64,000 nt of DNA from Rhodohalobacter sulfatireducens (GTDB lineage Bacteria > Bacteroidota > Rhodothermia > Balneolales > Balneolaceae). The stretch is taken from NCBI RefSeq assembly GCF_022012475.1, contig NZ_JAKLWS010000003.1:62001-126000 (forward strand). The letters run 5' to 3'. Positions 27,324-35,938 of this stretch are shown piece by piece. The notes under the pieces were generated by a model, which saw nothing but the letters and a program-made list of their open reading frames with translations, did no database searches and had not been told where the DNA came from. The translations under genes and the position numbers were made by a program. Each line of letters starts with the position of its first letter. Position 1 is the first letter of the stretch.

Positions 27324-28606
27324 AAACTATGAAGAAATCGATTCTATTTTTAATTACGATACTCCTGGGCATTATCTCGGTTACGAGTGCTCAAACCAGC
27401 GAAGACCGACAGCGCGACCGCGATATTAAGATTGCCGAGGGTATTCTTACTGAAATTTTTGGAGAGGAAGGATCGGGGGATATCGTATTCCCCGGTTTCG
27501 AAAACAGGTCGGTTCGCGGAGAATATATCCCGGGATATGGGGTCCATTTTACGGTTTCACCGGGTTCAAGTGCTTTTGTGATTCATGGACTTCGATTGGG
27601 AGATGACGAGGATGTTCGCGTAGAATTTTCTGGTGACGATGACTCTTCAGAATCTTCAGGGGATGCAACTCAAGCTGCAGAGGAGAAAATCATTGAATAT
27701 ATGACCCGGTATGCTTCTTTGATCAGCGGTGTGCCTGACGATGAAACAGTACGTGTGACGTATGCCCCAAACCGAACTTCCTCCGTGAGATGGGTATTTG
27801 TTGGTGATGACAATCATACGCAAAAAACTTTATCCGGTGTATCTGTCTGGGCACAAATGGGTGATTTGAAAGCGTTTCAGGATGGTGATATTTCCGAGCA
27901 GCAACTGATGAATCGAATCGACACACACATGCTGGATGAGGAGGAGACCTATAAAGATTTCAATGTATTTGCCTCTGTTTTGGAAACGGCATTGAATAGT
28001 GTAGATACTGAATACTTACGGGTCAATCGCAAACCTCAGATGGAGTATCTGCCGGGTTTGGGAGTTCGATACCGGGTACAGGTGACCACCCGACCCAGCG
28101 TTATACTGAATGAAATCAGCATTCAGGATGGAAATTTCGAGTTCAGGATGGACAGCCTTCGGTTTAACCTTGATGAGTCACTTAAGCTGATGGAGGAATC
28201 ATTGAATCCGTTGATTTTAAAACTTGATAGTGTGATCGACTTAGAATTGACGGAAGAGGAACGAGAGGAGATGCGCAGTGAATTAAGAGAGCAACGGCGC
28301 GAGATCCGGATTCAACAGGATTCATTGCGCAGTTCAATGCCCCTCCCTGCGCCAATAAGTCCTCATGCAAGAGTGGACAGCGTTGAGTTAGAACCTGAAG
28401 CAGATGCCATTATGGATGAACTGTTGAGTGTTATCGAAACGTATGGCTCAACCCTTAGCTCCCTGGGTAATGACGAGATGTTGATGATCTCTGTAAACTG
28501 GAGCGGCCGGAGTGATGCGCTTCCCGAACGAACCGAAGTGCGAATAAAAAAGTCAGATCTACTGAACGGTCAAGAGCCAGAAATTAACGAGATAGAGCGT
28601 AGATGA
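27320..28606 (+). CDS. Exported acidic protein of the sigma operon, function unknown
   Basis: 428 residues with a signal peptide (MKKSILFLITILLGIISVTSA after a short MKT leader) and a soluble, acidic body. A charged helical segment (about 305-345, ELTEEEREEMRSELREQRREIRIQQDSL) may form a coiled coil. No family was recognised. It is translationally coupled by ATGA to the anti-sigma gene and ends 30 bases before a strong terminator, so it is the third gene of the sigma operon. A periplasmic sensor or effector acting with the anti-sigma coiled coil is plausible (inference). Confidence 0.72.
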   Translation: MKTMKKSILFLITILLGIISVTSAQTSEDRQRDRDIKIAEGILTEIFGEEGSGDIVFPGFENRSVRGEYIPGYGVHFTVSPGSSAFVIHGLRLGDDEDVRVEFSGDDDSSESSGDATQAAEEKIIEYMTRYASLISGVPDDETVRVTYAPNRTSSVRWVFVGDDNHTQKTLSGVSVWAQMGDLKAFQDGDISEQQLMNRIDTHMLDEEETYKDFNVFASVLETALNSVDTEYLRVNRKPQMEYLPGLGVRYRVQVTTRPSVILNEISIQDGNFEFRMDSLRFNLDESLKLMEESLNPLILKLDSVIDLELTEEEREEMRSELREQRREIRIQQDSLRSSMPLPAPISPHARVDSVELEPEADAIMDELLSVIETYGSTLSSLGNDEMLMISVNWSGRSDALPERTEVRIKKSDLLNGQEPEINEIERR

Positions 28607-28636
28607 CCGCATCCATTGTAGATGCCTCATAAGTTA

Positions 28637-28676
28637 AAACCTCCAGGGATTTGGAACCCCTGGAGGTTTCTTTTTT
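28637..28676 (+). terminator. Intrinsic terminator of the sigma operon
   Basis: A perfect 12-bp stem AAACCTCCAGGG/CCCTGGAGGTTT with a 9-base loop, followed by CTTTTTT. It lies 30 bases after the stop of the third gene and is one of the clearest terminators in the window. Confidence 0.93.
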
Positions 28677-28830
28677 ACCGGTTCTGCTGTATCTGCTATC
28701 GAAGTCTTGGCCTAATAGATCTCCTTCAGAACCAACGAGTTTAGCACTCCGGTTCATGCCTCATTATTCATTTGCAGGAGTCACTTCGAATTTTAAAATT
28801 GTTTCAAACAGCATTTAATCAGCCAGGACT

Positions 28831-29703
28831 ATGGAGTCGATCATCGCATTTTTTGAGGATGTGCCTACCACATTTCGAGCTGGAATACTGATCGGTGGTA
28901 TATTCATTTTTTGGGTGATTGAGGGTGTTTTTCCACTGTTTGAGTTCAAATACAAGAAAGTGCGTCATGCTGCAATTAATTTAGTATTGACCGGGTTTTT
29001 TGTTTTGATTGGCCTTGGCTTTGCCGGGTTATTATTGGGGGCATCGAACTATGTGACCGCAAATAATTTTGGTCTGTTGAATTGGATATCGATGCCCGTC
29101 TGGTTGCAATGCATCGTGGGAGTGATGCTTCTTGATTTCTTTGGTGCTTACCTGATTCACTGGATTGAACACAAAGTAAAATGGATGTGGAAATTTCATC
29201 TTGTTCACCACAGCGATACAACTGTTGATGTAACGACCGGACTTCGGCATCATCCCGGGGAAGCAATATTCAGAATGTGTTTTACCATTTTAGGTGTGAT
29301 TGTAGTCGGAGCACCCATCTGGATTGTTTTTCTCTATCAAAGTATTTCGGCGCTGTTTGCGCACATCACCCATGCCAATATCAACATGCCGAAAAAGGTG
29401 GACCGCGCGTTGTCGTATATGTTTATCACTCCGTTGATGCACAAAGTTCATCACCACTATACACAGCCGCTGACAGACACCAATTACGGTAACATTTTCG
29501 CTGTTTGGGATCGATTGTTCGGGACGTTTGCCCAGGTTGAGGATACCAGGGAACTTACCTACGGAATCGATACACACATGGATCCGGAGGAAAATGACAG
29601 GATCGGAAACCTGCTGAAAATACCATTCCAGGAATATCGTCCGCCGGTGGGATCGAAATTCAGTATAGAAAAGGTTGATGAGGAAGAGAAGGCCTCTAAA
29701 TAA
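28831..29703 (+). CDS. Sterol desaturase/fatty acid hydroxylase superfamily protein
   Basis: 290 residues, an integral membrane di-iron protein. The histidine boxes are visible: HWIEH, HLVHHSD, LRHHPGE and HKVHHHYTQP, separated by membrane helices. Members hydroxylate or desaturate lipids, carotenoids or sterol-like substrates. The start is ATG 28831; the gene is monocistronic. No lipid-biosynthesis neighbour narrows the substrate. The family assignment is firm and the substrate unknown. Confidence 0.88.
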   Translation: MESIIAFFEDVPTTFRAGILIGGIFIFWVIEGVFPLFEFKYKKVRHAAINLVLTGFFVLIGLGFAGLLLGASNYVTANNFGLLNWISMPVWLQCIVGVMLLDFFGAYLIHWIEHKVKWMWKFHLVHHSDTTVDVTTGLRHHPGEAIFRMCFTILGVIVVGAPIWIVFLYQSISALFAHITHANINMPKKVDRALSYMFITPLMHKVHHHYTQPLTDTNYGNIFAVWDRLFGTFAQVEDTRELTYGIDTHMDPEENDRIGNLLKIPFQEYRPPVGSKFSIEKVDEEEKASK

Positions 29704-30058
29704 TAAATATTGAATGGTGCGAGCGTCTCGCTCGTGCCTGACACTGAAGGCACAAGCGAGAATCTTGCTCTATTTTCTGGTTCTAAAGAATAAATTCCCT
29801 ACAACGAATACTTGATAAAGAATTCAAATCTGCTTTTCTATGCTAAGGATTGTAGAATAAAACTTTTCTAAAGAACAGAAGAGGCCAGCGGCCTCACACA
29901 ACTCAGCTTGGGACACCGTCCCAAGAATGTAGATTTAACAATATAAATGCAGACTGTAAGTCTGCGATAGAATATACCCTTTCTAATTTTTGTAAGGTAT
30001 TCATCATATCCGGTTCATAAGAGAAAGAACTGATCAATTAAAAAAACATAAAAATCTT
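29704..30058. repeat. Hairpin-rich intergenic region before the transposase remnant
   Basis: There is no coding potential across 355 bases. The features are: a GCGAGCG/CGCTCGT hairpin at 29719-29735 with a related ACAAGCGAGA echo after it; GAGGCC-AGC-GGCCTC at 29881-29895; CTTGGGA/TCCCAAG at 29907-29925; GCAGACT-GTA-AGTCTGC at 29949-29965. The last three have counterparts of the same build downstream of the transposase remnant (30525-30611), which makes them candidate REP-type substrates of the element. Confidence 0.6.
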
Positions 30059-30511
30059 ATGAGCCAATCACTCTCGAAACTTTATGTGCATCTGACTTTT
30101 TCAACCAAAGCCAGACAACCTTAGATTGACGAAGGAGTTAAAGACAATCTTCATTCTTACATGGCAGGCATCTTCAAGAATGTTGATAATCCCGCACTTT
30201 TTATCAATTCAGTTCCGGATCATGTGCATACACTGTTTAGGCTATCCAAAAATGCATCTTTAGCTAAAATTGTAGAGGAAGTAAAGAAGGGATCATCCAA
30301 ATGGATGAAAGATGAAATAGGCACTCGTTCGTTTTATTGGCAGACAGGCTATGCGGCATTTTCGGTAAGTAGTTCAAAAGTGAATTCGGTAAAACGTTAT
30401 ATCGCACGGCAAGAAGATCATCATAAACAGATGAATTGTCGGGGAGAAATAGAAAGGTTTATGAAACAGTATGATGTTGTTGAGTATAATTCGGAATATT
30501 TTTGGGAGTAA
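30059..30511 (+). pseudogene. IS200-type Y1 transposase with premature stop
   Basis: The frame from ATG 30059 reads MSQSLSKLYVHLTFSTKARQP, then an amber codon at 30122-30124, then continues in the same frame IDEGVKDNLHSYMAGIF... to the TAA at 30509-30511. The part after the stop contains the HUH motif in DHVHTLF and the helix with VKRYIARQEDHH that would carry the catalytic Tyr. Homologues read RQPLI at the stop, so a single TTG/TTA to TAG change explains it. The remainder is about 150 residues, full length for the family. It is inactive unless the stop is suppressed or a downstream ATG is used, which would lose the first strand. Hairpins flank it on both sides. Confidence 0.85.
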
Positions 30512-30524
30512 GGATTGTTCTATT

Positions 30525-30611
30525 ACAGGCTTTCAGCCTGTTGTCCGGAAAGGTTCGTCAAATAAACTTGGGGCGGTGCCCCAAGCTGGTTTGTGTAAGA
30601 CCTTTGGTCTT
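30525..30611. repeat. Three hairpins after the transposase remnant
   Basis: ACAGGCT-TTC-AGCCTGT (30525-30541), CTTGGGGC-GGT-GCCCCAAG (30567-30585) and AAGACC-TTT-GGTCTT (30597-30611). The middle one is nearly the same as the CTTGGGA hairpin at 29907. None is followed by a T tract. The mirrored set on both sides of the Y1 remnant suggests the ends of a REP/RAYT-type element. Confidence 0.6.
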
Positions 30612-30702
30612 GGTTTACTGTTTGAAATGGCGACTGAGAATCCTAAAATTATCAGAACCACATTTCCTATTATTCAGGTTATTCAGGAAAAAGTTAAAAA
30701 GT

Positions 30703-31008
30703 ATGGAAAAAGAACCCAAAGGAACCTTTTCGGATAATAAAGAAAAGAAACGTTTTGAACTCCAGGTTGGAGAGATTACTGCCTTCGTCGATTATATCAT
30801 CAACAAAAAGGGAAACATCTATTTAACGCACACCGAAGTTCCCAAAGAGGCTGAAGGGCAGGGGTACGCAAAGGAGTTGTTAGAAAATGTGTTTCGAGAA
30901 ATAGAAAAGAGGGAATTAGAGCTGGTGCCTATCTGTCCGTTTGTAAAAGCTTACCTGCATCGGAAACCGGAGTGGAAAAAGCTTTTAGCTGATTTCGCTC
31001 AATTCTGA
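30703..31008 (+). CDS. Small GNAT-like N-acetyltransferase
   Basis: 101 residues from ATG 30703 (MEKEPKGTFSDNKEKKRFEL). It matches the short YjdJ-type GCN5-related fold: a beta hairpin VGEITAFVDYIINKKGNIYLTHTEVP, the acetyl-CoA loop EAEGQGYAKELLENVF, and the closing segment ELVPICPFVKAYLHRKPEW. These small proteins are broadly distributed and their acceptors are unknown. The frame is open further upstream (30502), but that part overlaps the hairpins and is not credible coding sequence. Confidence 0.82.
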   Translation: MEKEPKGTFSDNKEKKRFELQVGEITAFVDYIINKKGNIYLTHTEVPKEAEGQGYAKELLENVFREIEKRELELVPICPFVKAYLHRKPEWKKLLADFAQF

Positions 31009-31096
31009 GCTCTTTTGGCTTGATCTGTTGCATGATAGAGTAAGAGTCCAAAAAAAGGGACTCAGACTCAACTCAGTAAACTCAACAAGATCAGCG

Positions 31097-31903
31097 ATGA
31101 CGCCCAAAAATCAGACAATCCTCCCATTCAGTTTAATATTTATAATGCTAACAGCTGTTGGTTGCAGTGATAACTCAACGAATAATCAGGTAGGTAATCT
31201 GCAATCTGAAATATGTGCAAATGTAAATGGAATCGAAGCTCTGTTCTGGGATATTATGAATGGAGTTCCAAGGGGTGATATTCCGGGCGGGGTTCCAACA
31301 ATCAATAATCCGGGCGGTACCTACAGTCACCCCGGATTTCCGCTGTTAGGTTTCCAGTATCCGGCAGGCTATACACCTCAAACGGATACAACACCCAATG
31401 CAATCGGAGTGAACGTGATTCGAAATGACGGTTTGGTAATTTGGAAACGATCTCAGCTTGCAATTCTGAATCCGGTTCGGGCTCGGGATGTACTGGCTTC
31501 TGAAATCAATTCGTTGTTGGCTTTCTTCGGTGGAAATGGTAATAATATCCAACGGATATGTATCAATGAGGGAAATCCACCGGTAAATCAACTGGCACCG
31601 GGTTTTGCCGCTGAATTTTCGAACCGGTTTATTCGGTTTGGTAATGTTTCTGCCGTAATTACTGCAAATGTAACTTTCACACCAACGGGTTTAACATCTA
31701 TCGTCATTCAAAAAATTGCCGCTCCCACCAATCAATTTGAAAATGAGATCATGAATACATTTTTGCCGATATCCTATCAATTGCTGTTTACAGGTGGCGG
31801 AGAACGAGATTCCGATGGAGATGGTGTACCTGACAACCGAGATCTTTGCCCGAATACTCCTCCCGGAACGCCAGTGAATGCCAATGGCTGTCCGGTTGGA
31901 TAA
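31097..31903 (+). CDS. Lipoprotein with a thrombospondin type 3-like calcium repeat
   Basis: 268 residues from ATG 31097 with lipobox LTAVGC (Cys about residue 23). The body (NGIEALFWDIMNGVPRGDIPGG, Pro/Gly-rich) was not recognised. The C-terminus carries one clear calcium-binding TSP3-type repeat, DSDGDGVPDNRDLCPNTPPG with a closing ANGCPVG, as in OmpA-like and adhesive surface proteins of Bacteroidota. A longer reading from TTG 31028 would put 23 residues before the signal peptide and is less likely. Probably outer-membrane anchored and surface exposed (inference). Confidence 0.72.
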   Translation: MTPKNQTILPFSLIFIMLTAVGCSDNSTNNQVGNLQSEICANVNGIEALFWDIMNGVPRGDIPGGVPTINNPGGTYSHPGFPLLGFQYPAGYTPQTDTTPNAIGVNVIRNDGLVIWKRSQLAILNPVRARDVLASEINSLLAFFGGNGNNIQRICINEGNPPVNQLAPGFAAEFSNRFIRFGNVSAVITANVTFTPTGLTSIVIQKIAAPTNQFENEIMNTFLPISYQLLFTGGGERDSDGDGVPDNRDLCPNTPPGTPVNANGCPVG

Positions 31904-31942
31904 TTAACGAAAGTTCGACATAAGAATCGTAAATATTTTGCT

Positions 31943-32080
31943 CCCCTCCTGTGTAAGGAGGGGCTGGGGGAGGTAGCTTTTCGATTTAAAACTTCCAATC
32001 TGAACAGCTTTTGGTTTTCCCATTGGGATGCCTTTGGCACAAACACCCCTAAATCTCCTCCTTCTGAAGGAGGGGATTTT
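31943..32080. repeat. Pair of inverted GGAGGGG hairpin elements
   Basis: The first hairpin, CCCCTCCT/AGGAGGGG, is at 31943-31963. The second, an AAATCTCCTCCTT arm with its complement, is at 32051-32079 and ends in a T run. The two are in opposite orientation about 90 bases apart between the TSP3 lipoprotein and aat, which converge here. The second could end transcription on either strand. The wording matches the hairpin at 38100-38145. Confidence 0.6.
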
Positions 32081-32121
32081 TCAATAACCTCGTAATTATT
32101 TTAAATAGAATTTCTTATCAC

Positions 32122-32733
32122 TTAAGTTTTTTCAAAAACAGCTTCCTTTTGAAGCGCTTGGTTCAATCGTCTTTTATACTCCTCAGCGGAGATCTCAATA
32201 CATCCAAATTGAGCAAGATGATTGGTATAGAATTGTGTATCCCAGAGTTCAAATCCGTTATTATTTAGTATTTGATGGGTATTCCAAAGGGCAATTTTAT
32301 CAGCCTCCCGGGCTTTTTTAAACATCGATTCGCCAAAGAAAGCGGCTCCGAGTGAAACTCCATACGAACCACCCACAAGATTTTCATCCTTATCAAACAT
32401 CTCTACTGAATGTGCATGACCCGCAAGATGTAACATCTCAAACGAGTTGATTATCACTTCGGAGATCCACGTGGTTTCACGGTTAGCACACTCTTCCATC
32501 ACTTCTCTGAAACAGGTATCAACCCGGCAGGTATAGCGCCCCTGGCGAATGATTCTCTGGACATTGGATGAGACCCGAAAGTTTTCAATTGGGATAATGC
32601 CTCTTCGGCGAGCAGAATACCATCCAACCGATTCATCTTCTCTTGATTCACTCATCGGGAAAATCCCGTTTTTATAGCCGTTTAACAGTACTTCTGGTGG
32701 GATGATTTTATTTTTTGAAAACGACTGCATCAA
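32122..32733 (-). CDS. aat: Leucyl/phenylalanyl-tRNA-protein transferase
   Basis: 203 residues. Adds Leu or Phe to the N-terminus of proteins beginning with Lys or Arg, creating an N-degron for ClpS/ClpAP. Diagnostic segments: LLNGYKNGIFPMSE, VGWYSARRRGIIP, HAHSVEMFDKDENLVGGSYGVSLGAAFFGESMF and a GFELWDTQFYTNHLAQFG C-terminal motif. It is transcribed after the methyltransferase gene (46-base gap), in a uvrB-methyltransferase-aat run. clpS is in the same window at 9364. Confidence 0.95.
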   Translation of the reverse strand: MMQSFSKNKIIPPEVLLNGYKNGIFPMSESREDESVGWYSARRRGIIPIENFRVSSNVQRIIRQGRYTCRVDTCFREVMEECANRETTWISEVIINSFEMLHLAGHAHSVEMFDKDENLVGGSYGVSLGAAFFGESMFKKAREADKIALWNTHQILNNNGFELWDTQFYTNHLAQFGCIEISAEEYKRRLNQALQKEAVFEKT

Positions 32734-32779
32734 TAAATTATATATGATGAAGCTCCATATTTAACTTCATCTGATTTTT

Positions 32780-33358
32780 TCAAATTACATCAACGCCGTT
32801 ACTGCCGTTGTTGTAAACCTTGTAAATGAAATATGGAGGAATGTTCAGTGGAACAAAATCTGTATCATAATTGCCAAAAACGTCCATGACCGGCTTCTTT
32901 AAATGTCCGCTTGTTTGATAGGCAAGAAACATACCGCCATCTTTCAAAATGTTTTTGGTAGCCTGGAGAACTTCACGTTTTCGATCTTTTTTAAGAAATG
33001 AAAAAGGAATCCCGGAAAGCACATAATCAATCTTTCCGACATCTTCAGAATTCAGAACTGATTCTACATTTCCGGCCAGGGCATTATGGATTTCTACTCT
33101 TGGATCATTAATAGTTTCTTTGAGATGTTCAACAAAATCTTCATTCGCCTCGATGAGAATCAATCGGGAGTTGGGCGACATTTTTTCGAGAATGTATTTT
33201 GGGAAAACCCCATCTCCCGGCCCGTATTCCACAAGGGTAAAATCTTTTGAAAAATCGATATTTGAACACACTTTTTTAACGCAGTGCTTAGACGTTGGCG
33301 TGACGGATGCCACATCTTTATCTTTGATAAAGGTCTTTAGAAAATCAATTTTACTCAT
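32780..33358 (-). CDS. SAM-dependent methyltransferase, phospholipid N-methyltransferase-like
   Basis: 192 residues with a class I Rossmann methyltransferase fold: motif I VEYGPGDGVFPKYIL, motif II LILIEANEDF, and IDYVLSGIPFSFL in motif IV position. The overall form resembles bacterial PmtA-like or KsgA-like enzymes; the SGIPFSFL segment is typical of phospholipid N-methyltransferase-like proteins. The substrate is undetermined. It starts 13 bases after uvrB on the same strand, so it is probably co-transcribed. Confidence 0.75.
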   Translation of the reverse strand: MSKIDFLKTFIKDKDVASVTPTSKHCVKKVCSNIDFSKDFTLVEYGPGDGVFPKYILEKMSPNSRLILIEANEDFVEHLKETINDPRVEIHNALAGNVESVLNSEDVGKIDYVLSGIPFSFLKKDRKREVLQATKNILKDGGMFLAYQTSGHLKKPVMDVFGNYDTDFVPLNIPPYFIYKVYNNGSNGVDVI

Positions 33359-33371
33359 GGAGTTATTTTAG

Positions 33372-35420
33372 TCATAGTTCTTCTTCCAGTTGTGCGATTT
33401 GGTCGCGAATTCTCGCTGCTTCTTCAAATTCCATGTTCTTTGCTGCCTGCAACATAGAATCGCGTAAATATTCGAGAAATTTTTCCTTGCTTTCAAATGT
33501 AACTTCTTTCATTGCCGGATTGGCCTTGTATTGAATGCCATCCTCGGCAACTTTCACAACCTCAAGATAATCTTCTTCATCCTCTTTTTTAGGATCAAGA
33601 GTGAAATCCTGGGTTGAAATTAAAGACGGATCTACAAGCGGCTTCAGTTCTTTCTTCACCGTTTGCGGAGTGATTCCATGCTTCTCATTGTATTCCTTTT
33701 GAATTTTCCGGCGCCGGTTTGTTTCATCAACCACCTTTTGAATGCTGTTAGTTATCTTATCGGCATAAAGTATCGCTTTGCCGCCTACATTTCGTGCGGC
33801 TCGTCCTACGATTTGAAATAGTGATGTTTCTGATCTCAGGAAACCTTCCTTATCCGCATCCATAATGGCTACAAGGCTCAATTCCGGAATGTCAATCCCC
33901 TCACGAAGCAGGTTGATTCCAACCAAAACATTGAAATCGCCGCGCCTGAATTTATAAAGAACTTCAACTCTTTGCATAGCGTCAAGTTCACTGTGCATGT
34001 ATGCCGCACTGATTCCAAGGTTTTTAAGATATTCACTGAGCTCTTCACTCAGACGTTTGGTCAGCGTGATACACAAAACCCGCTCATTTTTTTCAGCCCG
34101 GATCCGAATTTCTTCCAGAAGGTCATCCACCTGGTTGCCAAGTGGACGAACCTCAATTTCCGGTTCCATCAAGCCGGTTGGCCGGATAATCTGTTCGACG
34201 TACACTCCGCCGGATTGCTCCAATTCATAATCACTTGGTGTGGCACTCACGAAAATTGCCTGGTTGATCATTCCTTCCCACTCTTCAAAAGTCAGCGGTC
34301 GGTTATCGAGAGCCGATGGCAATCGAAACCCGTGTTCAACCAATTCCACTTTACGGGATCGGTCACCACCATACATCGCACCGATTTGTGGTACGGTTTG
34401 ATGGCTTTCATCCACAACAAGCAGGTAATCATCCGGGAAATAATCCATCAAACAATAAGGCCGTTCACCCGGTTTTCGGGCACTCAGATATCGCGAATAG
34501 TTCTCAATTCCGGAACAGTAACCGATCTCTTGCATCATTTCTATATCGAAAAGGGTTCTCTGTTCAAGGCGTTTAGCTTCGAGAAAACGCTGTTCATCTT
34601 GTAGAATTTCCACACGCCAGTGCATCTCTTCGCGGATCTGTTCAATAGCTTCTTCGAGTCGTCCCTGGGAGGTCACATAATGCGATGCCGGATAGATTCT
34701 GAATTCGTTCACCTGGTCTAAAACCTCACCGGAGTCTACATCAAAAACCTCAAGATTTTCAATTTCATCGCCCCAAAATGAGACCCGAAGTCCCTCTTCA
34801 GAATAAGCGGGGTAGACATCCACCACATCCCCGCGAACACGAAAAGTGCCCCGTGTGAAATCTAAATCATTTCGGTTGTAATGGAGATCCACCAGGTCAT
34901 ATAATAGAGTATTGCGAGGAATCTCAATGCCCGTTTCAAGATTAATAATCAGCTTTTCATATTCAGATGGGGAGCCGATACCATAAATACAACTTACGGA
35001 TGAGACTATAATTACATCACGCCGGCCGGAGAGAAGTGAACTGGTTGCCCGCAATCGAAGCCGCTGAATCTCTTCATTGATAGAGAGGTCTTTTTCGATG
35101 TACTTATCCTGAGTAGAAATATAAGCTTCGGGTTGATAGTAATCGTAGTAAGAGATAAAAAACTCAACTCGATTTTCCGGGTAAAAATCACTGAGCTCCC
35201 GGTATAACTGAGCCGCCAAAGTCTTATTATGGCTCATTACCAAGGTGGGTTTTTGTACGTTTTCAATTACGCCGGCTACAGTACGTGTTTTTCCGGATCC
35301 GGTAATTCCGAGAAGCGTCTGAAATTTATCGCCGTGCTGAACGCCCTCTGTTAATTCCTCAATAGCCTGGGGTTGATCTCCGGCTGGTTCCCACGGGGAG
35401 TGTAAATTAAATTCTGACAT
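33372..35420 (-). CDS. uvrB: UvrABC excision nuclease subunit B
   Basis: 682 residues, standard for UvrB, the damage-verifying helicase-like subunit of nucleotide excision repair. Walker A GITGSGKT (38-45), the beta-hairpin YYDYYQPEAYI, DESHQT in the Walker B region, late helicase motifs (LLREGIDIPELSLVAI, QIVGRAARN), and the C-terminal UVR domain MEFEEAARIRDQIAQLE that contacts UvrC or UvrA. ATG start. It begins a run with the methyltransferase and aat. Confidence 0.98.
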   Translation of the reverse strand: MSEFNLHSPWEPAGDQPQAIEELTEGVQHGDKFQTLLGITGSGKTRTVAGVIENVQKPTLVMSHNKTLAAQLYRELSDFYPENRVEFFISYYDYYQPEAYISTQDKYIEKDLSINEEIQRLRLRATSSLLSGRRDVIIVSSVSCIYGIGSPSEYEKLIINLETGIEIPRNTLLYDLVDLHYNRNDLDFTRGTFRVRGDVVDVYPAYSEEGLRVSFWGDEIENLEVFDVDSGEVLDQVNEFRIYPASHYVTSQGRLEEAIEQIREEMHWRVEILQDEQRFLEAKRLEQRTLFDIEMMQEIGYCSGIENYSRYLSARKPGERPYCLMDYFPDDYLLVVDESHQTVPQIGAMYGGDRSRKVELVEHGFRLPSALDNRPLTFEEWEGMINQAIFVSATPSDYELEQSGGVYVEQIIRPTGLMEPEIEVRPLGNQVDDLLEEIRIRAEKNERVLCITLTKRLSEELSEYLKNLGISAAYMHSELDAMQRVEVLYKFRRGDFNVLVGINLLREGIDIPELSLVAIMDADKEGFLRSETSLFQIVGRAARNVGGKAILYADKITNSIQKVVDETNRRRKIQKEYNEKHGITPQTVKKELKPLVDPSLISTQDFTLDPKKEDEEDYLEVVKVAEDGIQYKANPAMKEVTFESKEKFLEYLRDSMLQAAKNMEFEEAARIRDQIAQLEEEL

Positions 35421-35441
35421 GTATGAAGTGAATACCTCTCA

Positions 35442-35822
35442 TTAAATAAGCAAGTACAGAATATAAGGGAATAACATACAGGAATCATTTTTTGAGGGGA
35501 GGAAATTTTCAATGGTTAAATTGTGATGCGTAGGTTGATCTGATTCATCGATATTCGCCGTAATTCCAAATATGGCATGCATATGATTTGGCATGATCAC
35601 AAAAACATCCAATTTTACATTGTCACGAATATTTTCGGTTTGCAACCATTCCCTGTGGGCAATTTTCCCGAATTCGTTTAAAACCATCTCCCCATCCAGA
35701 ACCTCGCCGAACAAACAATCCCGGTTCTGCGCGCAAATTGTGATAAAATATTCTCCTGGCGATGAATAATCGTAATCCCGCAACCTGATAGATCGGCGAT
35801 TGTGTTTTTTGCGGGATGGCAT
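35442..35822 (-). pseudogene. Truncated REP-associated tyrosine transposase (RAYT)
   Basis: 126 residues against roughly 180-220 in intact relatives. The N-terminal SIRLRDYDYSSPGEYFITICAQNRDCLFG and the HUH motif in VIMPNHMHAIFG are well preserved. After about residue 112 the sequence departs into a short unrelated tail (MLFPYILYLLI), so the helix with the catalytic Tyr is lost. The deletion end abuts uvrB. Two REP-like hairpins stand immediately upstream of its start (35851-35914). It is non-functional for transposition as it stands. Confidence 0.85.
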
Positions 35823-35850
35823 GATGAATAGATTGTATAATACTTTTCGT

Positions 35851-35914
35851 CAGGGTGTATCGCTATACGCCCTGACAGGTCATGGTATGTAACGGGGCGT
35901 ATTCGATACGCCCC
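35851..35914. repeat. REP-like hairpin pair next to the RAYT remnant
   Basis: Hairpin 1 (35851-35874) has arms CAGGGTGTAT and ATACGCCCTG with one G-U pair. Hairpin 2 (35894-35914) is GGGGCGTAT-TCG-ATACGCCCC. They sit between the RAYT remnant and sucC. Paired, similarly worded hairpins beside a RAYT gene are the known BIME arrangement. The lone hairpin at 61108-61138 shares the AGGGTATCG wording. Confidence 0.75.
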
Positions 35915-35938
35915 TACATAATTCTGGCAAAATCTAAA

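Noticed and set aside
30502-30702. Upstream part of the open frame leading into the small acetyltransferase gene
   Set aside because: This part overlaps hairpin repeats and is not conserved; ATG 30703 gives the normal family length.
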